A DNA stretch of 64,000 bases. Origin: Panicum virgatum. Its lineage: Eukaryota > Streptophyta > Magnoliopsida > Poales > Poaceae. Of this stretch, positions 44,100 to 54,823 are shown piece by piece. The translations under genes were made by a program, and so were the position numbers. Each line of letters begins with the position of its first letter. Position 1 is the stretch's first letter. The notes below the pieces were generated by a model that was not told the origin of the DNA, made no database searches, and saw only the letters and a program-made list of their open reading frames with translations. The DNA lies in contig NC_053148.1 of NCBI RefSeq assembly GCF_016808335.1, positions 14,908,433 to 14,972,432 of the forward strand. Direction: 5' to 3'.

Positions 44100-44425
44100 T
44101 TAACGCCGGTTAAACCGATGCCTAGGTCTTGAGCGCCGGTCGATTTCATCGGTGCAGTTCACTCGAGACTCCAGCAAAAAAAAAATCATCTGAGCGCCGG
44201 TTGATCCGACGTAATGCTTTTTGAACTCGCCGGTTGATTGATGGGATCACCGGTTGATTTCTGAGACAGAACTTTAATACGTTCACCGGTTGATCCGATG
44301 CTCCGAAATTTGTATACGCCGGTTGAACGCCTGGTTTGACTGAGCTGAGGCTGAAACTTAGTAACGCCGGTTAAACCGATGAGTTAAAACCTTTTAAGCG
44401 TCGGTTTAACCGGTGAACCCAAAAA
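44100..44425. repeat. Left array of CGGTTTAACCG-type palindromes
   Basis: About nine loosely spaced copies of cgccggttaaaccgatg-like or caccggttgatccgatg-like units, in both orientations. The same motif is arrayed at 51780-52256, so this is probably leftover LTR of the SIRE-like element or a relative. Confidence 0.65.
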
Positions 44426-45017
44426 GCTTCACTCAGCTCACACTTCTATGCTAAGTCCAATAAACTTATAAGATTCAAATAAACTCAAGTTAATGGACTT
44501 GCATAGTCGACTTTACCCCTCAAAATAAATAGGATAGCACACTAGCTTAAATAATTTTCTTTTTAAACAAAGGAAAAGCCGCAAAGCGAGACAAAGCGCC
44601 AAATAAAATGTATGAGCCTTGTCATAGGAATATTGAAGATAGAGAGCTTCAAACTCATTATGACATGACTCACTAGCCAATAACGCACCTAACACTTTGC
44701 TCTTTTCACTTTTCATGAATTAAGATCTTGTATATAAAATAAGTCTCATTTTCATCAAGTGATCTCCTTTGTGACCCTTACGCATGCAATGATGGTGCAA
44801 GCTACAACCACATGCGAAAGAAGAGGTAAACATGAAGTGCACATCTATATGACAAGAAATGCATAGCAAGAATTTAAATTCTACTTGTCAAGTTTGAACC
44901 CACGGGAAGCTTCTCCATGATGAGCCTTTCTACAAGCCTAGAAGAAAACATGTGGACCACCACCTCTAGCTAAACCCTTCTTCCTTGTTTGGGCATTTTT
45001 CTATATGACAAGGCAAC
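44426..45017 (-). other. 3' noncoding region of the SIRE-like element
   Basis: AT-rich, follows the pol stop. A GAGGGGTAAAG stretch (minus, near 44515) could be a polypurine tract but no LTR start follows it. No gene. Confidence 0.5.
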
Positions 45018-47372
45018 TTACATGACGTTTGCCGCATCTAACACATTAAGCTCATTCCTTAGCCTTACAAAAGTACTCTCGTCTAATGGTTTTGTGAAAA
45101 TATCCGCCAATTGCTCCTCGGATCTCACACCTTGAAGAGATATGTCTCTTTTGGCTTCGTGATCACGCAAGAAGTGATGGCGAATATCAATGTGCTTTGT
45201 GCGAGAGTGTTGAACCGGATTCTTGGCAATTTTTACGGCACTTTCATTGTCACAAAGGAGTTGGATCCTATCTAGTTTCACACCAAAGTCCAAAAGGGTT
45301 TGCTTCATATATAGAATTTGGGCACAACATGCACCGGCCGCTATATATTCCGCTTCCGCGGTGGACAAAGCCACGGAATTTTGCTTCTTACTTGACCAAG
45401 AAACTAGAGAACGCCCAAACAAGTGACAACCCCCGGAGGTACTCTTGCGATCCACACGGCTTCCGGCAAAATCCGAATCCGAGTATCCCAAGAGATCTAA
45501 ACTAGCGCCTTTGGGGTACCACAAGTCTATGCTAGGGGTGTGCTTGAGATACCGAAGGATCCTATTCACAGCCGAAAGGTGTGATTCCTTTGGGTTAGCT
45601 TGAAAGCGGGCACACAAGCACACACTAAACATTATATCGGGCCTTGATGCGGTAAGGTAAAGCAAAGACCCTATCATAGAACGATAGAGGGATTGATCAA
45701 CCGATTTACCGTCCACATCCAAGTCGAGATGCCCATTGGTTGCCATGGGTGTTTTGATTGGCTTGCACTCATCCATCTTGAACTTCTTCAAGATATTTTT
45801 AGTATACTTTTCTTGATGGATGAATGTCCCTTCCTTCATTTGTTTGACTTGAAAACCAAGGAAGAAGGTCAATTCGCCAATCATGGACATCTCGAATTCC
45901 CTAGACATCATGGTAGCAAACTCATGGCTTAGTGAATCGTTAGTTGAGCCAAAGATAATATCGTCAACATAAATTTGACAAATGAAAAGATCCCCGTTGA
46001 CGTCTTTTGTGAACAAGGTGGTGTCCACCCTCCCGATCTTGAAGCCTTGCATGATTAGGAAGTCACGAAGCCTCTCATACCAAGCCCTTAGAGCTTGTTT
46101 GAGCCCATAGAGTGCCTTGTGCAACCTATAAACATGGTTATGATTTCTCGGATCTTCAAACCCGGGAGGTTGCTCAACATAAACAAGTTCGTTAATAACG
46201 CCATTTAAGAATGCACTTTTCACATCCATTTGATACAACTTAATGTTATGATGTGAAGAGTAAGTAAGAAAGATGCGGATAGCTTCAAGTCTTACGACCG
46301 GAGCAAAAGTTTCACCAAAATCCAAACCTTTGACTTGAGAAAAACCTTTTGCCACAAGTATTGCTTTGTTGCGTATTACCACCCCATGTTCATCTTGCTT
46401 GTTTCGAAAGACCCACTTGGTGCCGATGATATTCTTGTCTTTCGGAGGAGCTTCGAGGACCCAAACTTCATTGCGGGTGAAGTTGTTTAATTCTTCTTGC
46501 ATGGCCATCACCCAATCCGAGTCCTCAAGCGCTTCCTCTAAGCTAGTGGGTTCAATATAAGAAACAAACGAGTAATATTCGCAAAATGAAGTATGCTTGG
46601 AGCGAGTTCTTACTCCCTTGGAAGGACTACAAATGATTTGACCAATTGGATGATCCTTGGAGATGCGACCATACTTCACTAGCGGTGCTTGAGTGGATGT
46701 TTGTTGGGGTGGATCATGAGTGACTTGTGCTTGTGGTGGAACACTTTGCTCTTCTTGTTCTTGGACTTGGGGTGTTGGCGTTGGCACATCTTCTTGAGGT
46801 TGTGTATCATTTTTGTCTTGATCTTCATCCACTTGGGGTGCCATGGAGGTGATTGGTGTAGATGAGGAAGGTCCTCCCCCTTGATCATTGCCTTCATGCA
46901 CCTCTTCCGGCTTGATATCCCCAATGGACATTTTCTTCAAAGTTTCTTCAATTTCCTCATCACTTACATTGTCATAGTCAAAAACCTCCTCTTGGGAGCC
47001 ATTAGATTCATCAAACTTCACATCACATGTTTCTTCAACTAATCCGGAGGTTTGATTGAATACTCTATATGCTTTGGAGTTTGATGCATAACCAAGAAAG
47101 AATCCTTCATCACATCTACTTTCAAACTTATCGAGCTTTTTCTTCTTATAGATGAAGCATTTGCAACCAAAGACTCGAAAGTAGGAGATGTTTGGCTTCT
47201 TCCCGGTGAGGAGTTCATATGGCGTCTTCTTGAGGAGTCGGTGGAGATACACCCGGTTGGACGCATGGCATGCCGTGTTGATTGCTTCCGTCCAAAATTT
47301 CTCGGACGTGCCATAGTCATCCAACATTGCTCTTGCTAGAGCGATCAATGTCTTGTTCTTTCTCTCCACCAC
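45018..47372 (-). pseudogene. SIRE-like pol: integrase end, RT and RNase H
   Basis: An uninterrupted 784-residue segment. It starts at VERKN, the Glu of the integrase triad, passes the copia integrase tail ([20 protein letters not shown]), and reaches RT at about residue 300 ([32 protein letters not shown], the catalytic YVDDIIFGS) and RNase H ([39 protein letters not shown]). KHIDIRHHF and ADIFTKPLD close it. RT and RNase H look intact. Copia gene order (integrase before RT) is clear. Confidence 0.93.
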
Positions 47373-48001
47373 TCCATTTTGTTGAGGCGTGTAGGTGGCG
47401 GAGAACTCATGCTTGACACCCTCTTCATCGCACCATTATTCAATTCTCATATTCCTAAACTCGGTGCCGTTGTCACTCCGGATCTTCACAATTGGGGAGT
47501 TGTACTCCCTTTGAGCTCTTCTTGCAAATGTCTTGAAAAGTTCCGGAGTTTCACCCTTATCGCCTAGAAACATAACCCAAGTGTAACGTTAAAAATCATC
47601 AATAATTACTAGACAATAGAGGTTACCACCAAATAGATGTTGCCATGCCTAAACCCCGTGAATACCAATGACTTGTCTTTTTCATGAGTTACTACAACAC
47701 CATTCTTGTCAAAGGCACACGTTAGTCTAAGATCACACAATTGAGCAATAGAAATGAGATTAAAACTAAGTGCTTCTACAAACAAGACATTAGAAATGGA
47801 TAAATCTTTAGAAATTGCTATTCTACCCAAACCTAAAAATTTTCTCCTTGAATTATCACCATATGTGACATGTTCATGATCTCTGGGGTCTTCAAGAGTG
47901 GTGAACACATGCTATCATTGCCGATCATGTGTTGAGAGCAACCGCTATCAAGTACCCAATGTTTTCCACCGGCTTTGTAGTTCACCTAGACACATGAGAA
48001 T
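47373..48001 (-). pseudogene. SIRE-like protease and integrase core, with internal deletion
   Basis: From the right: a protease site DSGCSQH near 47950, the gag-pre-integrase region (MFTTLEDPRDHEHVTYGD, LSFNLISIAQLCDL), then at about 47600-47640 the frame jumps into LVIIDDF, the first Asp of the integrase core, followed by IRSDNGTEF (second Asp) near 47480. The HHCC zinc region normally between these is absent. Stops at about 47590 and 47440 also break the frame. Confidence 0.8.
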
Positions 48002-49649
48002 TCACTTTTGAGTTTTAAGAACCCAAACAAGCTTTGGGCCTTGCACATGTGTGACAAGAGCTTTTGGGACCCAAAGTTGCTTGGGGAGCTTCTTCTTTGA
48101 CTCTTTAGTGAGTTTGCCAATGAATTTGGCCTTCACCTTTCCCTTCACTTTACTCAAGAGAAAATGGTTATTTTGAAACATTGATGAGTAATTCTTGGGT
48201 AAATTAGGAAGAGTACGTGATGGTAAAGTGCACTCCCTAATGTGGTGCCAGGTGACTTGGCAATGTTGGCAATATGGACCAACTTCCTTGATGAAGCTAA
48301 TCTTGATCTCCGGAGAAGGAGTAGTAGTTATGTTTGGCTCCGAAAATGAACCAAGACCTCTCTTGCCATAGTCACGGGCATTGTTGAAGAGAATCTCCTT
48401 GTGGATGTATTCTCCTCTTGAGAGCTTCTCCACACTACTCTTGAGGCTTCTACTTGATCCATCAATTTCTTTTCCCTAGAAGGTACAAGCTCGGGCAAAG
48501 CATTAGTAGCATTTGCATTAATGAGTAGATCATTACATGAAGTAGAAGCATTGACATTCTCAATAGTTTCATGAGCAAAGTTCTCAAGACTTGGGTCAAT
48601 TGCTTCATAGGCAAATTCAAGTTCTTGATACTTGTGAGCCAACTCCCTATGCTCTTGTTTAAATTTTTTGTGGCTCTCTTCAACTTGCTTAGCAAGTACA
48701 AGTGACTTATTGTGCTTTTTGAGCAAGTCATTGTACTTACCAAGCAAATCGGAGTGGTCAAGCTCTAACTTGGCACGAGTGCTCTCAAGAACCTTGACTT
48801 TGCCCTTTTCCCTCTTGATAACGGATGTATACTCATTAATGAGGTTAGCAAACACATTAGGGTCAAGCTCATCATCACTATCATCTTCACTCTCACATAC
48901 CTTAGAGTTACCTTTGGCCATGAGGCACATTGGAGATGGAGGTAGCGATGGTTCTTCATTTGTGAGGGCGCTGGTGACGATATCTTCTTCCTCATCGCTT
49001 AACTCTTCGTTTGATGAGACATCGGTCACCGATTCTTGTTTTTCTACCAAGAAGTTTCTCTTGGTGTTGCCCTTTTTCGTTGGGAAGAGCTTTGTCTTCT
49101 TGTCATGACTCTTTTTCTTCCCAAGTTTCTTGTTTTTGTTCTTCCTTTCTTCTTCTTCATCATCGCTTGTATCATGGCGATGCTTGCTCTTGTTATCTTT
49201 GTCTCTTTTGTCCGGGTTGGGGCAATTTGGACAGATGTGACCTTTTTCTCCACAATTGTAGCAAATTTTGTTCTTGACATCCATTGGCCGGAACATTTTT
49301 CTTTTAGAGTCAAAGTTAAAGCCCTTTTTATTGATCTTGTCATTCAAGCGTGTGAACATTCTCATCATGAGAGCAAGTTCTCCATCATCTTAAACATCGG
49401 ATGAGTTTTCATGATCATCTTCTTCATCGCTTGAGCTTGATTCTTGCTTGATCATCTTGAGCTTGCGGGATTTGTTTGCCTTGCTCTTTAGAGCAATTGA
49501 TTTGCTTGAAGTTGGCTCTTCGGACATACCAAGGATACCCATTTCATGGGCGCGAATTTCGCCCACAAGTTCTCTCACTTCCATTGTGTCAAGATTCTCC
49601 TTTTGAAGCATAGCATTGATGATGTTGTACTTGGGCTTCGGGAGGGCTC
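48002..49649 (-). pseudogene. SIRE-like gag, N-terminus missing
   Basis: From the right: capsid end (INAMLQKENLDTMEVRELVG, HEMGILGMSEEPTSSKSIAL), then CYNCGEKGHICPNC, a CCHC zinc knuckle near 49260, then a Lys/Asp/Glu-rich region and a coiled coil (about 48600-48820), then HCQVTWHHIRECTLPS, a second zinc-binding-like stretch near 48250. A stop at 49369-49391 and frame changes near 48400 interrupt it. At 49649 the sense sequence ends abruptly at the poly-G block. Confidence 0.8.
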
Positions 49650-49657
49650 CAAGTGGG

Positions 49658-49690
<33 letters not shown>

Positions 49691-51019
49691 CGCGGCGCCG
49701 CGCCGGGCCGTTTCGTCGTTGGCTGCTGGGCTCCGAGCCCAGATAGGCTGCAGAACCGAGCGGCGCAGAGGCACCGCTGGCGCTGAGCCAATTAGCGAGC
49801 CCAGTCGTCGGTTTTCGAGCTACAGCCCCAGCTGGAAACAGGTGGCGCGGTGCGCGCGAGCAGGCCGCGCCTGCTGGGCCGCCGAGCTGGGCCGTTCTCG
49901 GGCCAGATTAAAGAAAAGTAAAGACGAAAGGATGCTTTTGAAGAAGTATCAATTTTAAGGCAGAGTTTTTGACAATTTTGTCAATACTTAGTCCTCTTTA
50001 CTCAATTTTGAACCAACGGGATAAATTGTTTAGAGAGTAAATCAGTATAAAGAAATGTTTAGAAGTTTAATTACTTCTGAAAAAAAAAGAAAAGTTTTCC
50101 GCTGCCATAAAGAAAGGAAAATGATTTATGCTATTATACTATTGCTATCTTTCAATTAAGTTGGAACCAACGAGAAGATTTAATTGGAAGAATAGTCTAA
50201 AAGTCTTAGATAAATTTTTCCCTGTGGGTAAATAATAGAAAAGCTTCCGTTGTTTAAAGTCCAAGTTGAGTTTTGGCATTATTCTGCCATTTGAAGTCTC
50301 AAAGTTGAGCACTACTTGAATCACAAAGATGTTTCTCGAGGAAGAGAAATTTAAAGTTAATTATGGTATTGTTATTTTCTGACCAACGTTGATGATGACA
50401 ATATTATAATTTTATAGGTCATAGTTTAAAGTTTAAGTCTCTAATAAATTTTGCATCAAAGTGACCAATTTTCACAGAATAGATAATGAACTGCTCTTAA
50501 ACTAGAGAAATGTATTTTCTAGTTTCCGCTGCAATAAAGTTGATTACCCTCAAATTAAATTCGAACTAACGAGAGGATTTAATTTTGAGCAGCAGATATA
50601 TTGTTTTAAAATTTTTTGAATTTTCCATACGTTAATTCCGTTTCTGCCCAACGGTGATATGGAATTAATGTAAATAGAAGGATGTTTTATTCTATTTCTG
50701 CCTAACGGTGACATAGAATAGAACTTGAAGTTTTAATTATTGTCTTTTTATAGACAAAGTTTTGCATGTAGTCCTTATTGAAGGGACAAAAGAAAATGAA
50801 CTGAGTACCTGTGACTCAGAAAGAAAGAAAACCATCGCATGAGAAAGTGTATTCTGACTCAGAAAGAAAGAAAACCATCGCATGAGAAAGTGTATTCTCT
50901 TTAAAGAATGGCTTTAAAAGAAAAGTACTTATGGATGTTGATCCAAGAAAAGGAGATAGAACAATAAGAGATCGTTTTTTAGAAATGTCTCTTATGTACA
51001 CTCTATCAAGGAGAATTCA
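49650..51019 (+). repeat. Copy B of the intron copia leader
   Basis: 49650-50545 is nearly identical to 41715-42590 in the same orientation. It starts with 32 G in a row (49659-49690; 22 G in copy A). 50546-51019 continues past the point where copy A ends and looks like the natural continuation of that leader. It replaces the leader and gag start of the SIRE-like element. Confidence 0.8.
50813..50898. repeat. Perfect 43-bp tandem duplication
   Basis: Units 50813-50855 and 50856-50898, beginning gactcagaaagaaag, are identical. Confidence 0.9.
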
Positions 51020-52677
51020 TTTTGAGTTCATTCAAAGTCGATGAACCAAGAGAGGGGGTAAATTGGGCCTTTTTCAATTTCTAAAACACAATAAAGCAAC
51101 CTTAACCTATACAATGCTAGAAAGGCACCAATTCACCAACCGGATAACTAAGCTACCTACACAAGCTATGAGAGATAAAACGAGAAGTAAAGCCTAGCAA
51201 GGTAGAGCTAAGTTATGATCTCTAAGGTCAAGCACATGAATAATTGCATGAAAGTAAGTGCTTGAAAAGAAAGAGTGGGCAAGAGACAACTGGATTTTTT
51301 CCCGTGGTGTCGATGTGTTGGCACACACCCCTAATCCACGTTGTGACACTCACTAAGAGTCTTGTCACCGAGACTTGGGCGCTCACTAAGAGTCTCTGTT
51401 CACCATCCTGGCGTGGTGGAGCTCAAGCCACGTACAAACTTCTTCGGGCTCCCACAATCCTTGGCAAGCTCCGGAAGAAACACCTTCAATCACCAAGATC
51501 GCCTAGGTGCTGCCAATCACCAAGAGTAACAAGCTAGGGCCTTCACTTGAGCAAGAACCGATCACCAAGAACGGATGCACACAAGCTTCTCTCTACTCAA
51601 GTCCTTAGCCTTGCTTCTTGAATGATTGAATGATCAATTTAATGGAAGATGAAGCTCAAGGTGGCTCTTGACTATAGTATGAGTGTTTGGATGTTGCCTG
51701 GTGTCAAGAGTAGCAAAATGACCCATTGGAGGGGTATATAAAGGCAGCTCACACGAATAGAGCCGTTGGAGAAAAGATGCCAGAAAACTGCGTAGCGCCG
51801 GTTAATCCGACGATCCTCCAATAGCCATCGTCGGTTTAACCGATGAATGTAAACTGCCCCTTCTGAAAGCTAGCCGTTACAACTTGGGCAGATTAACCGA
51901 CGTATCATCGGTTTAACCGGTGAGTGTAGTTGTCCACTGATCAACTGAAAAACCAAGTCTCTGGACAACTACACCGACGTTAACTCAAAACCATCGTCGG
52001 TTTAACCGGTGAGTACAACTTCAGAAAACCCTGGAAAAACCATCTCACTGGTCAATTGCACCGACGTCTCAATTCAAACATCGTCGGTTTAACCGGTGTA
52101 TAGAACCTTGAAACACCCTGGAAAAACCATCTCTGGACTAATGCACCGACGTTTAATTCAAACGCGTCGGTTTAACCGGTGTATTGACTTGTCCAGACTC
52201 TGCTGACTTCGTTTAACCGACGTATAGAAAAATGAAAGCGTCGGTTAAACCGGTGTTAAAGACTTTTTCTGATTTTACCTTTTCTGATTTGAGTCTTGAA
52301 TGAAATCCAAATAATCTTGACATATAAGTTGAGAACCACTTATTTGAACTTCTAGGAACCTGAGTGACCATAGTGTGCATCCATTTTTGATTGACCATGT
52401 CCATGCTCAAGTTACTTGGCCTTAACCCCTCTTAATAGTGCGATCACTACAAAACTATAAAACCTATACTAACATAAGTGTCCTTCTCAACCTTATGACA
52501 CTTAGGACTAGAAAGATCCTTAGTCTTGACATATATATGAGTTGAATACCGAGACCGCCTTTTTGGATAATGAAATTGAGGGGCCTCTTTTGACATATGA
52601 CCAAATGAGCGATAATGATCTATTAAGCTGCACAAACTCATTAGTCACAATAATGGTTGTCATTAATCACCGAAACA
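51020..52677 (-). repeat. 5' LTR of the SIRE-like element, inner edge uncertain
   Basis: Starts TGTTTCGGTGATTAATG at 52677 (minus). The inner end has TTTACCCCCTCTCTTGG (minus, near 51050), the pyrimidine-rich phrase typical of the end of SIRE-type LTRs. No PBS follows. About eleven palindromic CGGTTTAACCG-type motifs lie at 51780-52256. Confidence 0.65.
51780..52256. repeat. Right array of CGGTTTAACCG-type palindromes
   Basis: About eleven copies of gtcggtttaaccggtg-like units, alternating with caccgacgtt-like half units. Confidence 0.8.
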
Positions 52678-52807
52678 TACCTTGAGGGCCTAGATGCTTA
52701 CACACATCTTAAATGAAGATAACATCCTACTTTCAAGTGGTAGTGTTAATATGTTGTTATAGATAAAGAATTCTTGTCCTCAAATTTTGATCTCGGTGAT
52801 GAGTTTT
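52678..52807. other. Short unassigned segment between elements
   Basis: 130 bases between the SIRE-like LTR and the third copia fragment; may be intron copia sequence. Confidence 0.3.
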
Positions 52808-53182
52808 TCATTCTACGGATTGAGACTCATCGAAATAAAAGAAAGGGGTATTATGGTTACTGTTGGTCCAGTGATACCGCGCTCTCCCTCTCCAACTCCT
52901 CAAGGTCCCGTCGGCGGTGGTGTCGCCGGCGATGGAGCCGCTGAGGCTGCCGCGCAAGGTCTCAACCTCGACCTCCGCCGCACGAGCTGCATCCTCCGCC
53001 TCCTCTGCCTCCACCTCCGCCCTGGCCGCCGCCAACTCCGCTGCTGCCAGCCTAGCCGCTCTCGCCGCTGCTGCAGCGGCTTGTGCCGTCGCTCGTCTGC
53101 GCTCCTCTGCCGCGGCGAGCTCGGCGTCTCGCTGACGCCGTGCGCTCGAGGCGACCGAGCGCCGAGACGGTGCGTCGGACAT
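52808..53182 (-). pseudogene. Copia gag N-terminus (Ala/Glu/Arg-rich)
   Basis: 124 residues: MSDAPSRRSVASSARRQRDA, then a long Ala/Glu/Arg helix, then LRGSLSGSIAG and WRGRARYHW, as in one grass copia gag type. The frame stops after DESQSVE where the element is truncated. The plus-strand ORF over the same bases is a GC-driven shadow. Confidence 0.7.
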
Positions 53183-53384
53183 GGCGCGCCTCCAAGGGGC
53201 TACTGCGTGGAGAAGACGCAGCCTCGGATGAGCTGCTGCTCGTCTGCTCGGGTGAGGAAGGTGGAGCAGAGGGTGCAGCAGGTGCTGCTGCGCTAGCTGC
53301 CGCTGCTGGTGGCTGAACTGCTGCTTGGGAGGGAGAAGAGCAGGAGATGTCTAACCTACAGGAAAGTACGGCTCTGATACCAGA

Positions 53385-53763
53385 TGTTAACAGCTCAATT
53401 TTCACTCTCATTGAGCTGAGAGGATGACACTCAAGTTGGGGAAGTTTTCTGGATTTTTTTCTTCATTCACACTCACAATGCCATGCCTTCCAATGGGAGG
53501 GGTGGCCACATATATATACAGCAGGCTGCTGGGCAGCAAACGAAGCCAATAATGCTAGTCTAACACTAGTCTAACTGTTGTCCTAGAGAGGACACTAACT
53601 GCTGTCCTGCAGTCCAAGATGCTAGTCTAACTGCTGTCCTAGAAAGGACACTAACTGCTGTCCTGCAGTCTAAGATGCTGCATGGGTACAAGAGATGCCT
53701 GCAGTCCAAGATGCTAAGGACTAAAAGATGCTGCAGGGGTACAAGGGACCACAAAGACCAACA
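53385..53763 (-). repeat. LTR of the third copia fragment
   Basis: 379 bp with TG/CA ends and the PBS two bases inside. Confidence 0.8.
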
Positions 53764-53769
53764 GCAAAG

Positions 53770-54000
53770 ACTTATCCATCAAGTATACGTTGTAAAGGAG
53801 AAAGTCCGGAGTCGTGATGAAATGCATTGTGAGTGTAAATGACAGAAAGTGTTTGCGGATCCGCTTACTAAAGGCTTGCCGCCCAGTGTGTACAGAGAAT
53901 ACACAGTCGACATGGGTTTATGGTATAGCCTATGTTTTCCAGACGATAAAGGGCCCAAAGTTAAAGTATCTATTTCAGAACCGAGAGGTGTGTTGTAGCT
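53770..54000 (+). pseudogene. Last part of the intron copia pol
   Basis: Plus strand from about 53848 reads KVFADPLTKGLPPSVYREY and VDMGLWYSLCFPDDKGPK, the usual copia polyprotein end just after RNase H. An upstream stop (about 53840) and loss of everything before 53764 make it a remnant. It shows that the outer element once had a full pol. Confidence 0.75.
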
Positions 54001-54145
54001 GTTATGTCCATCGGCTATTGACCGTGACGATGAGGCATGCTCATAGGCACTAATCTGTGATGGAGTAGGTAGATAAAGAATCAAGAATGAAGAAAATAAA
54101 GATGGAGATAAGTTAAAAAAGAAGAGATGAGATCAAGGGGGAGAA

Positions 54146-54579
54146 TGTTAGTGTTGATCTCCACCGTTTGGGCCCAACGGACCAAACGGACGGACCAAAC
54201 GGGCCTTGACTCGCGCCCTGATCGGGGGTGCCCAGCTCGTAGAAGGCTGGTGGCCCCCCGTCGCGCAGCACACATATAAAAGGAAGAGGTGGGGGTCAGT
54301 GGCAGGTTGTCCAAAAGTTTGTCACCCTGTTGCCCCCACCAATAGAAACCCTAGCCGATCGGGGATGTGCTGAAGCGGCGGGAAGCTCCACCACGACCAC
54401 TTCATCCTCCTCTACACCACCGGCACCGGCTACTGCACCACGCCGCCGTCATGCGCCTCTGCGTCGTCAACCCTAATGGAGGCGTCGTGGAAGATGGTGG
54501 CGGGTATTAGCAAGGTTTTTCCTTTGTTTAAGTTTACCCAAATCGATCTACTCCTAGGGATCCAAAAGTTGTTCTAACA
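54146..54579 (+). repeat. 3' LTR of the intron copia
   Basis: 434 bp, TGTTAGTG...GTTCTAACA, followed by tagtt. Longer than its partner by about 25 bases in all. Confidence 0.92.
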
Positions 54580-54823
54580 TAGTTCTCTTTAACAAGCTCT
54601 TCCAAATGGTCAGTTGTTTTCATTATGTTGATTTCAACAAACTACTTAGTACTTATGGTCTTTGCATTTTTGTGAACCTGCAAGTTTGGCGTGTAAATTT
54701 TCTTTCTGTACCTTTTGTAATGGGATATCATATTCAGTTTGTCAACTTATTCCTTGCAGGAACTTTGGAAATTATGTCTCTTTGAGGGGAATCAAGGGCC
54801 TTGCCTGTACCTGTCTGGGCTCC

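Larger units (their letters stand above)
44090..52677 (-). mobile_element. Rearranged SIRE-like copia retrotransposon
   Basis: Minus strand. The right edge, TGTTTCGGTGATTAATGACA on the minus strand at 52677, is the start of a SIRE/Maximus-type LTR. Then come LTR sequence (to about 51020), a foreign block (49650-51019), gag from mid-capsid (49649), protease, integrase, RT and RNase H to 45018, and a 3' noncoding part to about 44090. No matching left LTR start, PBS or target duplication is seen, so both the 5' leader and the 3' LTR edge are missing or rearranged. Confidence 0.8.
52808..53763 (-). mobile_element. Third copia fragment: 5' LTR, PBS, gag start
   Basis: Minus strand: LTR 53763-53385 (379 bp, TGTTGGTCTTTG...TGTTAACA), PBS TGGTATCAGAGC at 53382-53371 (exact initiator-Met site), gag ATG at 53182. 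It is truncated on the left; no second LTR is present. The LTR holds tandem phrases with ctaactgctgtcctagaaag and a TATATATA near 53511. Confidence 0.8.
40533..54579 (+). mobile_element. Copia retrotransposon in the intron, mostly filled by other elements
   Basis: LTRs 40533-40941 and 54146-54579, perfect 5-bp target duplication tagtt (40528-40532, 54580-54584), PBS after the 5' LTR and a polypurine tract (AAGGGGGAGAA, 54135-54145) before the 3' LTR. Own sequence visible is the leader (40956-42590) and the last part of pol (about 53770-54000). Gag and most of pol are gone or replaced by a rearranged SIRE-like element, a miniature element and a third copia fragment. Confidence 0.9.

Noticed and set aside
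48668..49404. Plus-strand ORFs (146, 122 codons) over the SIRE-like gag
   Set aside because: Mirror frames of a Lys/Glu-rich coding strand with clear zinc knuckle.
53052..53411. ORFs overlapping the third copia gag, PBS and LTR edge
   Set aside because: They are shadows of the Ala/Glu/Arg-rich gag frame and run through the PBS.
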